Shown: piece after piece, positions 9,502-18,294 of the stretch | Position numbering within the stretch: the first letter of the stretch is position 1 | Layout of the letters: each line of letters starts with the position of its first letter | Assembly (NCBI GenBank): GCA_903904515.1 | Contig: CAIVCR010000066.1 | Span: 1-36,994, forward strand | From: an uncultured Bacteroidia bacterium | GTDB lineage: Bacteria; Bacteroidota; Bacteroidia; Bacteroidales; Prolixibacteraceae | Length of the DNA: 36,994 nt | Direction of reading: 5' to 3' | Program-made: the position numbers and the translations under genes | The notes under the pieces: generated by a model | Databases searched by the model: none | Told to the model about the DNA's origin: nothing | The model's input: only the letters and a program-made list of their open reading frames with translations

Positions 9502-11466
9502 ATGTTGATCATGATCAGAAAAGCAGTAATACTATCCTTTTTCTTTTTAGTCGTGTTTTTTCCCGGTAATCTTCGGGCCGAAAATATGATTTCCGGAGGA
9601 GGGCAAATCATTGGAAATCCGGGGTCCGATTCTTTAAAGTGGAGTGTAGGGTACCTAAATAAACTACTCTATTCCTGTAACGAATGGTACCTCACCGACA
9701 GTCATTTAAAAAAACCTATTCAAGGGGTACTGAACTATGCTGAAAACGATCCTTTGGATACCGTCATTGTTAATCTCCGGAGCATCCTGAAGGACGGGAA
9801 AATCAGCTACATGATGGATCGCAATCCGCAGGATATCCGCAACGTCAAAGATGTTCCTGGTTTTATCTCTGATGCTGAGATTGAAAGAGGGGTTGAGACC
9901 ATTAAAAAAGATCTTTTTGACAGTTTGAATAACAGCAACATCATTGTTCCAATGATGATTTTGGAGTCTGAGCTTTCGAAAGCCCCCTATGTTCCTGAAG
10001 GAGAAACGAATCTATTGCTGGCAAAACAAAAAAACCTGCCAGGAGACTTTGTCACAAACGTGAATAATAAGATTGCTGCATTGCGGTTTCCTGCAAATAT
10101 GACAGGTTCTTCAATGGACTCAACTATAAATCAGCTTTTTATCGCCTACCGCAAAGTTTATAACGATTCGGTGTTGAGCCGCTGGCGGGATAAAATTACC
10201 TTTGGTTACCGATCGAAGTTGATTACACAGAAGACTGACGTTAGAATAAAGGGGTACAAGAAGTCGGTGGCTGATCAGAACCTGACGCGCCTTACTGCCT
10301 ATAACGCTAAAACTGTCGGAATTGTAAATGATTCATTGCGCCTGGCACTTCAGTATCTCGTTACCCATGCCGAGGCCGATTCCTCCTTGATCCGCCTTTC
10401 CAACCTGTCTGATTCAAAAGCTGAAATGTGGACTGCGAATAGAAACATTAGGCCGATCAGGATGTTTCTTAAAAATGCGCAAAATGATTCCTTGAGTGTA
10501 CTTCTGCTCAATAACCGGAAAGGGGAATTAAAACTGATTATTGATGATGGGGTGAAGCTTACCCGGTTTTCGGAATCACAGAATAAAACAATCACTTTTG
10601 AAACTAAAGCACCCGATAAAAAACTGCAAAAAGTTAACCTGAAACAGGTGATTTATCCGCCATGGACACTAAGGGGAAATGGCTCGGTAGGTTTTACCCA
10701 GACTTCACTCTCCAATTGGGCAAAAGGGGGCGAGAGTGCGCTGGCTGCGCTGATTATCAGTAAATATCAGGCCAACTATTCGAAGCCAAAGGTGAAATGG
10801 GAAAACAGTGCAGAGTTTCGCTATGGAATCAGTAAAAGTAAATCAAGAGGGTTGGAGAAGAATGATGATAAGTTAGAGATCCAGAGTCGGCTTGGCCTCT
10901 CGGCTTTTAAAAAGTGGTTCTACTCAGCCGAATCGAACTTCAGGACACAGATTGCCAATGGATACACCTTCCCGGATAAGGTTAATCCAATCTCTGCATT
11001 TATGGCTCCCGGATTTCTTACTTTCTCGTTAGGTCTTGACTATAAGCCAAATAAAGATTTCTCCCTGTTTCTTTCTCCATTTACTTCAAAAACAACCTAC
11101 ATCAGAGACACTGTATTGATTAAACCAGCATCCTATGGTTTATCACCTGGAACAAAAAGGCTATGGGAGCCCGGTTTTATTGTGAAGGCGAACTGGCACA
11201 GGAAGATTGCAGAGAATATCACCTATGATACCAAGGGTGAATTGTTTAATAACTACAGTTATCCGTTTAAAAAGATAGCTGCTGAATGGGAACAAGTATT
11301 ATTGATGCAGGTAAACAGGTTTATTAATGTACGGATAATGACTCAGATGATTTATGATTACAACACCAAATTCCCAATATTTGATGGAGCTGGTAATGTG
11401 ATTGATAAAAAGCCAAAATTGCAGTTCGAGGAGTTATTTACGATCGGATTTGCCTATAAATTTTAA
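9502..11466 (+). CDS. DUF3078 domain protein, probable outer-membrane/export
   Basis: The protein (654 residues from the ATG at 9502) has a clear signal peptide (AVILSFFFLVVFFPGNLRA). The long N-terminal half is predicted mixed helix. The C-terminal ~260 residues carry the DUF3078 signature: GSVGFTQTSLSNWAKGGESA, followed by alternating aromatic beta strands and a terminal Phe (AYKF). This is typical of a Bacteroidota outer-membrane beta-barrel-like protein. An upstream in-frame TTG at 9481 is less likely than the ATG at 9502 (or 9511), which puts the basic residues just before the hydrophobic core. Most DUF3078 proteins are only about 300 residues, so the N-terminal half is an extra region of unknown role. 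Confidence 0.8.
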   Translation: MLIMIRKAVILSFFFLVVFFPGNLRAENMISGGGQIIGNPGSDSLKWSVGYLNKLLYSCNEWYLTDSHLKKPIQGVLNYAENDPLDTVIVNLRSILKDGKISYMMDRNPQDIRNVKDVPGFISDAEIERGVETIKKDLFDSLNNSNIIVPMMILESELSKAPYVPEGETNLLLAKQKNLPGDFVTNVNNKIAALRFPANMTGSSMDSTINQLFIAYRKVYNDSVLSRWRDKITFGYRSKLITQKTDVRIKGYKKSVADQNLTRLTAYNAKTVGIVNDSLRLALQYLVTHAEADSSLIRLSNLSDSKAEMWTANRNIRPIRMFLKNAQNDSLSVLLLNNRKGELKLIIDDGVKLTRFSESQNKTITFETKAPDKKLQKVNLKQVIYPPWTLRGNGSVGFTQTSLSNWAKGGESALAALIISKYQANYSKPKVKWENSAEFRYGISKSKSRGLEKNDDKLEIQSRLGLSAFKKWFYSAESNFRTQIANGYTFPDKVNPISAFMAPGFLTFSLGLDYKPNKDFSLFLSPFTSKTTYIRDTVLIKPASYGLSPGTKRLWEPGFIVKANWHRKIAENITYDTKGELFNNYSYPFKKIAAEWEQVLLMQVNRFINVRIMTQMIYDYNTKFPIFDGAGNVIDKKPKLQFEELFTIGFAYKF

Positions 11467-11521
11467 TTGAATATTGTAATTTCCCTGAATTTGTCTATTT
11501 TTCGATAATAAATGGTACCAA

Positions 11522-11896
11522 ATGAAAGAATTTAAGAAATATTTTAAGCTGGATGCATCACCGGCAGATATCTACAATGCTCTTACCAATCCCGCAATGA
11601 TTGAGATCTGGACAGGCGAAGCGGCGATCATGAGCACCGAACCCGGAAGCGAATTCTCCTTATGGGATGGGGAGATTACCGGTCGCAATATTGAGTTTGT
11701 TCCGGATCAAAAGATCGTTCAATGCTGGTATTTTGGAGAAGAATCCGATTCGATCGTGACGATTAAACTTCATTCAGATAAGCAAGGAACTAACGTAGAG
11801 GTTCACCAGACCAATATTCCTGACGATGCTTACGTGAATATCTCAGAGGGGTGGGAGTCCGATTATTTCGGAAGTTTGCAGGAATTGTTTGATTAG
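11522..11896 (+). CDS. SRPBCC/AHSA1-family protein
   Basis: A 124-residue single-domain protein of the START/SRPBCC (AHSA1-like) fold, whose members bind small hydrophobic ligands or act as co-chaperones. The typical opening is seen (KKYFKLDASPADIYNALTNP, then the IEIWTG block). Central strands with SLWDGEITGRNIEFVPDQKI and the C-terminal helix WESDYFGSLQELF follow. It is full length for the family and has no extra domain. It is followed by a strong hairpin separating it from the convergent ABC permease. A specific ligand cannot be inferred. Confidence 0.85.
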   Translation: MKEFKKYFKLDASPADIYNALTNPAMIEIWTGEAAIMSTEPGSEFSLWDGEITGRNIEFVPDQKIVQCWYFGEESDSIVTIKLHSDKQGTNVEVHQTNIPDDAYVNISEGWESDYFGSLQELFD

Positions 11897-11943
11897 GATC
11901 ACTAAAATCCAGACAGCTGTTTGATCTGAATTTCAGTGATCCT
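11895..11943. terminator. Bidirectional terminator hairpin
   Basis: A 19-bp stem pairs 11895-11913 with 11925-11943, with two non-Watson-Crick positions and an 11-base loop. It lies between the stop codons of the convergent SRPBCC gene and ABC permease gene and overlaps the end of the former. Confidence 0.7.
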
Positions 11944-11977
11944 GATTTATACCTTCATTTTTTTCAGATGGTTGCAG

Positions 11978-13228
11978 TTATTCATACCGTAACGCATCGA
12001 TAGGATCAAGCTTGGAGGCTTTTATTGCCGGCAGTACACCTGATCCCAGACTCACGAGAAGGCACAGTGCTACACCAGCGAGCATCCACTGCCAGGGAAT
12101 GATAAATGAGGTGCCAATCAGCAGTGAAACACCATTTCCTGCCATAATTCCCAGGAAGATACCCAGCAAGCCACCCAGCTGTCCGATCGCAATCGATTCG
12201 ATCATAAATTGTTGCCTGATTGAACGGGAATTAGCCCCCATCGCCTTATGGATGCCAATCTCGCGCGTTCGCTCCGCAACGGTTACCAACAATATATTCA
12301 TCAATCCGATTGCAGCACCCAAAAGTGTGATAAACCCGATAATCGTTGCAGCAAGAGTAACATATTTAATATTGTCAAGTAATACATTCACCAGGTTGTC
12401 GCTCTTCTCTATAACAAAATCGGTATCGTCCAGCACATTTAAACCACGGATATTGCGGAAAACTGCTTCGGCTTCCCCCATAGCTGCCTCAAGCAATTGC
12501 GGCGATGGTGGCATCACACTGATTCTGAAATTCATCTTTGGACGGGAGAAATATTGTCTCACATTGGTAAATGGGAGCAGGACAATCTGGTCGCCGGAAT
12601 TACCAAATCCGCTTCCCTTATCTTTTAGGACTCCTACGATCTGGTAACTCCCGCTTCCAACAGAAATTGTTTTTCCCAACGGATCGACATCCCCGGGGAA
12701 TAGTTTTTTAATTAATGCGGAGCCCAGCAAGGCCACATTATCACCTTCAAACGATTCCCTGAAGGTAAGCCCTCTTCCCGATTCCAGGTCATAACCGGCA
12801 GTTTGTAAAAAATTCTCATCTATCCCGCGAACAGTAATATTGGGATTACTCTTTTTTGATTCATATTTCACCGTTGCAATCTGGGTTGCAGAAACTGAGA
12901 TTGAAACAGTTGAGGGAAAGGTGTACCGTTCGCGGAACTCACGTGCCTGGGAAAAACTAATATAACTGTAATTCATTGAACGGTAATGCTGGTTGCCAAT
13001 CTGAACATTCATGCTCCTGCTTTGAATGCTAAACGTATTGGCACCTAGCCGCGTAAACTCAGTCGTTATTGAGCTCTTTATCGAATCAATAGCGGTCAGA
13101 ATTCCTACAAGTGCAGATATTCCCACCGCAATTATTAAGATTGTCAGAACAGAGCGAATCAGATTCCCACGGATAGACTGGAACGCAATTTTAATATTTT
13201 CGAATACCAAAGGCTTAATCCAAATCAT
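11978..13228 (-). CDS. MacB/FtsX-family ABC transporter permease
   Basis: A 416-residue permease of the type VII (MacB) ABC family, whose members couple cytoplasmic ATP hydrolysis to periplasmic mechanical work such as lipoprotein or peptide export. One membrane helix is near residues 21-45. A large periplasmic MacB_PCD-type domain follows (about 46-285). Three C-terminal helices lie near 291-315, 346-372 and 378-398. The conserved ERTREIGIHKAMGA coupling helix lies at about 319-332 and the C-terminus ends DPIDALRYE, as is usual. No ATPase subunit is adjacent, so its partner must be encoded elsewhere. It is divergent from the aconitase gene. Confidence 0.92.
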   Translation of the reverse strand: MIWIKPLVFENIKIAFQSIRGNLIRSVLTILIIAVGISALVGILTAIDSIKSSITTEFTRLGANTFSIQSRSMNVQIGNQHYRSMNYSYISFSQAREFRERYTFPSTVSISVSATQIATVKYESKKSNPNITVRGIDENFLQTAGYDLESGRGLTFRESFEGDNVALLGSALIKKLFPGDVDPLGKTISVGSGSYQIVGVLKDKGSGFGNSGDQIVLLPFTNVRQYFSRPKMNFRISVMPPSPQLLEAAMGEAEAVFRNIRGLNVLDDTDFVIEKSDNLVNVLLDNIKYVTLAATIIGFITLLGAAIGLMNILLVTVAERTREIGIHKAMGANSRSIRQQFMIESIAIGQLGGLLGIFLGIMAGNGVSLLIGTSFIIPWQWMLAGVALCLLVSLGSGVLPAIKASKLDPIDALRYE

Positions 13229-13377
13229 GGTGATTTTAGGATTGATCTGTAAATTATTTTCTGCTAATTTAAACTAACTATCAATTAAAATGTTAACATG
13301 TTCAGGAAATTTTGATATTTTTTCTCATCAATAATAGTTAACATTGCAAATCATTTAAAATCTTAAATTAGAACCAT

Positions 13378-15639
13378 ATGGCTTACGACATTGATATGAT
13401 TCGCAAAGTGTATTCACAAATACCTGAACGAGTTAGCAAATTACGCTCCCTGATGGGCAGGCCTGTTACTTTAACTGAAAAGATCCTCTATTCTCACCTC
13501 TCGGGCGAATTTCCTGCCCAGCCTTTTGAAAAAGGGGTCTCCTATGTCAATTTCGATCCTGACCGCGTGGCAATGCAGGATGCAACAGCACAAATGGCAC
13601 TGCTGCAATTTATGCAGGCGGGAAAAAATGTGGTTTCCGTACCTTCAACTGTCCATTGCGACCACCTGATACTGGCGCAAACCGGTGCCATAGAAGATCT
13701 TAAAAAAGCAGAAGAGACCAATAAAGAGGTATATAGCTTCCTCTCTTCCGTCTCCAAAAAATATGGAATTGGTTTCTGGAAGCCTGGCGCAGGAATTATT
13801 CACCAGGTTGTTCTCGAGAATTATGCGTTCCCAGGTGGAATGATGATTGGTACCGATTCGCATACTGTAAATGCCGGAGGATTGGGAATGGTCGCAATCG
13901 GCGTAGGTGGTGCCGATGCCGTCGATGTAATGACAGGCATTCCCTGGGAGTTAAAATTTCCTAAATTGATCGGAATTCATCTCACAGGAAAACTCAGCGG
14001 ATGGACCTCTCCAAAAGATGTTATTTTGAAAGTTGCCGGAATCCTGACCGTTAAAGGGGGAACTGGCTGCATTATTGAATATTTTGGCCCCGGAGCATCG
14101 AGTATCTCCTGCACTGGTAAAGGGACAATCTGTAATATGGGAGCAGAAGTTGGTGCTACAACCTCCACGTTCGCTTTTGATGAGAGCATGAGTGAATATC
14201 TAAAAGCCACCGGTCGTGCCGACGTTGCAGAAATGGCTTTAAAAATTGCAGCTGATCTCAGAGCTGACGACGAAGTTTATGCCAACCCTGCGAAATTTTT
14301 CGATCAGGTGATCGAGATTAACCTCTCAGAGCTTGAGCCCCATATCAACGGCCCATTTACCCCCGATTTAGCGACTCCGCTTTCAAAATTCAAAACAGTT
14401 GCCAAAGAGAAAGGGTGGCCAATGGAGATGAAAGTAGGTCTTATCGGATCGTGCACCAACTCATCGTATGAAGATATCAGCCGTGCAGCCTCTGTGGCCC
14501 GGCAGGCAAGGCTCAAAAACCTCAAAGTTAAAGCCGAATTCACGATCTCTCCCGGGTCTGAACTTGTCCGTTATACCGTTGCGCGCGATGGCTTTCTCAA
14601 CTCATTCGAGGAGATGGGAGGTATCGTAATGACCAATGCCTGCGGACCATGCATCGGACAGTGGGCCAGACATAATGCCGCCAATTTGCCCGAGAATTCA
14701 ATCATGACCTCCTTCAACAGGAACTTTGCCAAACGTACCGATGGGAACCCTAAAACGCATGGATTCGTGGCATCACCTGAAATCGTAACCGCTTTCGCAA
14801 TTGCAGGTACGCTTGATTTCAATCCTGTAACCGACTTCTTAACCAATGAAAACGGTGAACAGGTTAAACTTGATCCACCAACCGGAAACGATTTGCCGGT
14901 AAAGGGATTCGCTGTTGAAGATGCAGGTTTAATCCCCCCATCTACCGATCATCAGGGAATCGAAATCACTGTAAATCCTTCATCTGACAGGTTGCAACTG
15001 CTTACTCCTTTCGCACCATGGGAGGGTCACGATTTAAAAAATCTAAAGCTTTTGATCAAAGCACGCGGTAAATGTACGACCGACCATATCTCCATGGCAG
15101 GGCCATGGCTTACCTACCGCGGTCATCTGGACAATATTTCAGAAAACCTCCTGATCGGAGCAATCAACGATTTTAACGGAAATACAAATTCTGTGAAAAA
15201 TCAGCTGACAGGTGAATACGGAACTGTTCCTGCAACAGCCAGGGCGTATAAAAAAGAGGGCCTTGGTTCGGTAATTGTTGGAGACGAAAACTACGGAGAG
15301 GGCTCTTCCCGTGAACATGCCGCTATGGAGCCACGCCACCTTGGAGCCCGTATTGTTCTGACAAGGTCATTTGCACGGATTCACGAGACAAACCTTAAAA
15401 AACAAGGGATGCTTGCCCTTACATTTGCGAATCCCGAAGATTATAACCGAATCCAGGAGGATGACTCAATCGATATTATAGGGTTGGAATCTTTTCAGCC
15501 GGGTAAATTATTGCAGCTTACCCTGCATCACACCAATGGTTCGACAGAGGATATCCTGGTAAAACACACTTACAATGAAGCGCAGATCGAGTGGTTTAAA
15601 GCAGGCTCATGCCTTAATTTCATAAAAGAGAATCAATAA
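13378..15639 (+). CDS. Aconitate hydratase (mitochondrial type)
   Basis: Aconitase isomerises citrate to isocitrate in the TCA cycle using a [4Fe-4S] cluster. The 753-residue protein has the three cluster cysteines C359 ([10 protein letters not shown]), C422 and C425 (ACGPCIG). It also has the N-terminal substrate region with GTDSHT, the linker, and the C-terminal swivel domain with [12 protein letters not shown] and [13 protein letters not shown]. Length and architecture match the mitochondrial-type enzyme used by many Bacteroidota, rather than AcnB. It stands alone with its own terminator. The divergent 149-bp intergenic region upstream holds A/T-rich sequence and no operator I could recognise. 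Confidence 0.96.
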   Translation: MAYDIDMIRKVYSQIPERVSKLRSLMGRPVTLTEKILYSHLSGEFPAQPFEKGVSYVNFDPDRVAMQDATAQMALLQFMQAGKNVVSVPSTVHCDHLILAQTGAIEDLKKAEETNKEVYSFLSSVSKKYGIGFWKPGAGIIHQVVLENYAFPGGMMIGTDSHTVNAGGLGMVAIGVGGADAVDVMTGIPWELKFPKLIGIHLTGKLSGWTSPKDVILKVAGILTVKGGTGCIIEYFGPGASSISCTGKGTICNMGAEVGATTSTFAFDESMSEYLKATGRADVAEMALKIAADLRADDEVYANPAKFFDQVIEINLSELEPHINGPFTPDLATPLSKFKTVAKEKGWPMEMKVGLIGSCTNSSYEDISRAASVARQARLKNLKVKAEFTISPGSELVRYTVARDGFLNSFEEMGGIVMTNACGPCIGQWARHNAANLPENSIMTSFNRNFAKRTDGNPKTHGFVASPEIVTAFAIAGTLDFNPVTDFLTNENGEQVKLDPPTGNDLPVKGFAVEDAGLIPPSTDHQGIEITVNPSSDRLQLLTPFAPWEGHDLKNLKLLIKARGKCTTDHISMAGPWLTYRGHLDNISENLLIGAINDFNGNTNSVKNQLTGEYGTVPATARAYKKEGLGSVIVGDENYGEGSSREHAAMEPRHLGARIVLTRSFARIHETNLKKQGMLALTFANPEDYNRIQEDDSIDIIGLESFQPGKLLQLTLHHTNGSTEDILVKHTYNEAQIEWFKAGSCLNFIKENQ

Positions 15640-15660
15640 CATCAGGTGATACATTCCAGA

Positions 15661-15688
15661 AAGGCCGGGCTCTCTCCCGGCCTTTTTT
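15661..15688 (+). terminator. Intrinsic terminator of the aconitase gene
   Basis: A perfect 9-bp stem AAGGCCGGG / CCCGGCCTT with a 6-base loop is followed by a T run, about 20 bases after the aconitase stop codon. Confidence 0.93.
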
Positions 15689-15870
15689 ATTATTCGAACA
15701 TTTTAGTTGTTTATTCTTATGTTTAAGTGCATGTATTTATATATGAGAATATTGCGATTTATTTTTTTCGAATTAACATTTTTTAATACTTTTTCCATTC
15801 CAATCGGCAAGTTGCGGATATACCTTTAGGTCCAATTCCGCAAGCTCATTCGCATAGATTATAAAGGAAA

Positions 15871-16398
15871 ATGGTATTTAGATTCAGGATCATATCAGAC
15901 AAGGTTGAGAATTTTGTATTGTATATTGACGCCGATTCAGAAAGCACATTTTTTGAATTGCATGAAGCGATACAATTTGCGTGTAAGTTTGACTCCTTCG
16001 AACTTTCCACCTTCTTTCTAGCCGACGAAGAGTGGGATAGGGGATTGGAAATCAGGATGTTTAAAGACAGGAGGACGGTTGAGGCGGCTGCGCCCCTGAT
16101 GAAGAATACACGGCTTCGGGATTTTTTAAAAGAGAAAGAAGATAAATTAGTCTATTTATATGACGTCATCAGTCAAAAATCATTGTATATTGAATTAAAT
16201 GAGTTGATTATGGAAAACAAACTAAACATGCCTATCGTAAACTTCAGCAAAGGAAGTACTTCAGCTCAAAGTTCTTCCAACAGATACAATGCAGATTTAT
16301 TGGCCGATCTGGACTCCGAAATTCAAAATGTATTTACAGATTTTGGCGAACTTGAAGATCTGAACCTGATTTATGGTGAGATCGGCGAGGTAATGTAG
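15871..16398 (+). CDS. pRiA4b ORF-3-like (IS1096 passenger-like) protein
   Basis: A 175-residue protein whose first ~100 residues match the plasmid pRiA4b ORF-3-like fold. The pattern is an opening FRFRIISD strand, a FFELHEAIQFACKFD helix, then SFFL-type strands with an acidic loop and LRDFLKEKEDKLVYLYD. The C-terminal 60 residues are less conserved and acidic. Despite the family's nickname it is a common chromosomal protein in Bacteroidota and no transposase or inverted repeats flank it here. Function is unknown. It is 164 bp upstream of miaA in the same direction. Confidence 0.7.
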   Translation: MVFRFRIISDKVENFVLYIDADSESTFFELHEAIQFACKFDSFELSTFFLADEEWDRGLEIRMFKDRRTVEAAAPLMKNTRLRDFLKEKEDKLVYLYDVISQKSLYIELNELIMENKLNMPIVNFSKGSTSAQSSSNRYNADLLADLDSEIQNVFTDFGELEDLNLIYGEIGEVM

Positions 16399-16562
16399 GT
16401 CGAAAATCAATCTTAAAACCATCAAGGGTTAAAGCTAACTTATTAAATTGCAAATAGATCGGTGAAGGCTGATTTAAGTGAGTTGACTTCTTTTGTGATT
16501 GAAGTTTTTCACTTAGTTTTGGACTTTGTTGTTATGCATCTTTATTTTAACTTTTTCCCTGA

Positions 16563-17474
16563 ATGTCCAAGTCACTGATTATTCTCCTTGGTCCGACCGG
16601 TGTTGGTAAAACGGACCTAAGTATTGATATTGCCCGCTACTTTGATACCGAGATCATTTCGTGTGATTCGAGACAGATATTTAAGGAGATGGTTATTGGC
16701 ACGGCCGTTCCCGACGGTAAAACTCTGGCAGCAGTTCCGCACCATTTTATTGGGTCTCACTCCATTCATGAAAATTACAATGCCCGTAAGTTTGAGATTG
16801 AAGTACTTGAAAAGCTGGAGGAGCTGTTTGCCCAAAAAGATCTTGTACTGATGACCGGAGGATCAATGTTGTATATTGATGCCCTTTGCAAAGGATTGGA
16901 TGATTTACCCGATATTGATCCGGATTTACGCAAACAATTGATGAACAGGATGGAATCAGAGGGTTTGGAGTCGTTGAAAAATGAGCTTCTTGAGCGCGAT
17001 CCTGCCTATTATTCCGAAGTTGATCTTCAGAATCCCAAACGAATTCTCCATGCGCTTGAGATCTGCCTGATTACCGGCCGTCCCTTTTCAGAATTGCGGA
17101 CCAATAAATCCCGTAAGCGCCCCTTTAATATGCTAAAGATTGGCTTGAATTGCGACAGAGAAATACTGTACAATCGCATTAACCAGCGGGTTGATACTAT
17201 GTTTGAAGATGGACTTGAAAAAGAGGCCACCCTTTTGCACCCCTTCAGTCAGTTAAACTCGCTGAATACCGTCGGATACCGGGAGTTATTTGAATATTTT
17301 AATGGAACGATCACACTGGAGCAAGCGAAGGAGAAGATTAAAGCCAATTCGCGCAAGTATGCACGGAAACAATTAACATGGTTCAGGCGCGATCCCGAAA
17401 TTACCTGGTTTACTCCGGGGATGAAAGATGAAATCATTGCATTCGTAAATGATCAGTTAAAACGTTACCCCTGA
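16563..17474 (+). CDS. miaA: tRNA dimethylallyltransferase MiaA
   Basis: MiaA transfers a dimethylallyl group to N6 of A37 in tRNAs that read codons starting with U. The 303-residue protein has the P-loop GPTGVGKTDL near residue 9, the SCDSRQIFKEM block, GGSMLYIDALCKGLDDLP, the insertion domain and the C-terminal RKYARKQLTWFR tRNA-contacting segment, all diagnostic. Length is normal. The final three codons and the stop lie inside the left arm of a strong hairpin, so the gene runs directly into its terminator. Confidence 0.97.
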   Translation: MSKSLIILLGPTGVGKTDLSIDIARYFDTEIISCDSRQIFKEMVIGTAVPDGKTLAAVPHHFIGSHSIHENYNARKFEIEVLEKLEELFAQKDLVLMTGGSMLYIDALCKGLDDLPDIDPDLRKQLMNRMESEGLESLKNELLERDPAYYSEVDLQNPKRILHALEICLITGRPFSELRTNKSRKRPFNMLKIGLNCDREILYNRINQRVDTMFEDGLEKEATLLHPFSQLNSLNTVGYRELFEYFNGTITLEQAKEKIKANSRKYARKQLTWFRRDPEITWFTPGMKDEIIAFVNDQLKRYP

Positions 17475-17501
17475 AAGGGTTTGAAACCCTTTCAGGGGTA
17501 A
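17465..17501 (+). terminator. Hairpin overlapping the miaA stop codon
   Basis: A perfect 18-bp stem (17465-17482 with 17484-17501) around one central base includes the end of miaA. It is the first of two back-to-back hairpins between convergent genes. It lacks a downstream T run on the plus strand, so it may act in RNA stability as much as in termination. Confidence 0.65.
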
Positions 17502-17504
17502 AAG

Positions 17505-17539
17505 CAAACCCCCGTGAAATAGCATTTCACGGGGGTTTG
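17505..17539. terminator. Second hairpin between convergent genes
   Basis: A perfect 16-bp stem (17505-17520 with 17524-17539) with a 3-base loop and a G/C-rich centre flanked by A/T bases. It lies 21 bases beyond the stop codon of the minus-strand acidic protein gene, so it may serve as terminator for both strands. Confidence 0.8.
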
Positions 17540-17560
17540 TGATATATTTATAACTGACTG

Positions 17561-17926
17561 CTAAATGTCATCATCCGAATCATCATCCTCTTCAGGCATA
17601 TCATCAGGAATATCGTTGACATCCTCATCAACGTCATCGTGCCCTTCAAACTCCTGCAAAGCAAAATCATCACGAAGAATACCATCATCATTAAAATCAT
17701 CGTCATTTTCAACGATATTATTGGCCTCTTCCAAAGTCATTCGAACCAGGTAATAAAATTCATCCGTTTCATAGGGCAGCGCTGAAACTACCTTCCCTTT
17801 TGCGTTGATATAGGTGATCAGACTTCCCGAAAAACCATGGGGGTAAGTAAGCTTGATTTGCCCCTGAACATCGAGCGGAAGCTTGTCATAGTCTTTAACA
17901 ATGCGCGGTTTATTGATTTTTGCCAT
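17561..17926 (-). CDS. Small conserved protein with acidic tail
   Basis: A 121-residue protein. The first ~70 residues form a compact basic-to-neutral domain (KPRIVKDYDKLPLDVQ, then YPHGFSGSLITYINAKGK). The last ~45 are almost entirely Asp/Glu and end DDDSDDDI. This looks like a Bacteroidota-specific conserved protein. The strongly acidic tail resembles that of nucleic-acid-mimicking or RNA-polymerase-associated small proteins, but there is no motif to support a specific function. The ATG at 17926 lies at the natural domain start. The gene stands alone, convergent with miaA. Confidence 0.75.
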   Translation of the reverse strand: MAKINKPRIVKDYDKLPLDVQGQIKLTYPHGFSGSLITYINAKGKVVSALPYETDEFYYLVRMTLEEANNIVENDDDFNDDGILRDDFALQEFEGHDDVDEDVNDIPDDMPEEDDDSDDDI

Positions 17927-18294
17927 AGTATATATCGATTAAGGATATCTGTAATAGATTGTATTGCAATTGATTAAATTAATACGTCATGCCTAAATTT
18001 ACTTCTGTTTAGGATGTGCAAAATAATAATTCAACTCATTAATAAAATAGATTTTATAAAAATATCGAAAAAAAACTCTATTTATATGCTTTAAACGCTC
18101 AAAATGACCCAGACACGATGCAAATACTGAAATATTTTCCAAAACGGGACATGCAAACAGCAAGTAGCAGTTTATCCGGTATAAACTGAACTGTAATTTT
18201 ACTAATCCACACAATTCGCAGGAAGGTAAAATATCTGTTAGCTGAAAATTAGCTATATTTGCCCCTCTTTTATTTATCACGCAGAAGATTTAAA
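17927..18294. other. 368-bp intergenic region with divergent promoters
   Basis: This A/T-rich stretch separates the acidic-protein gene (minus) from pheT (plus). It must hold the promoters of both. I can point only to the pheT -7 box at 18254-18261; no tRNA, repeat or convincing small gene was seen. Confidence 0.6.
18254..18261 (+). promoter_or_regulatory. Candidate -7 box of the pheT promoter
   Basis: TATATTTG matches the Bacteroidota consensus TAnnTTTG exactly, 34 bases before the pheT ATG. No convincing -33 TTG is present. Transcription starting here would begin at about 18268, which excludes the in-frame TTG at 18259 as the start codon. Confidence 0.55.

Noticed and set aside
12012..12647. 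211-codon plus-strand frame antisense to the ABC permease
   Set aside because: Low-complexity Ile/Ser/Pro composition and full overlap with a clear MacB-type permease.
15871..16398. IS element suggested by the IS1096 passenger-like protein
   Set aside because: No transposase, terminal repeats or target duplication flank it, and the family is widespread in chromosomes.
17999..18280. 93-codon minus-strand open frame upstream of pheT
   Set aside because: It covers the pheT -7 box, is A/T-driven in composition (many Phe, Tyr, Ile, Asn) and has no recognisable domain.
18259..18294. Upstream TTG start for pheT adding 12 residues
   Set aside because: The added residues are absent from PheT proteins, and the TTG overlaps the likely -7 box.
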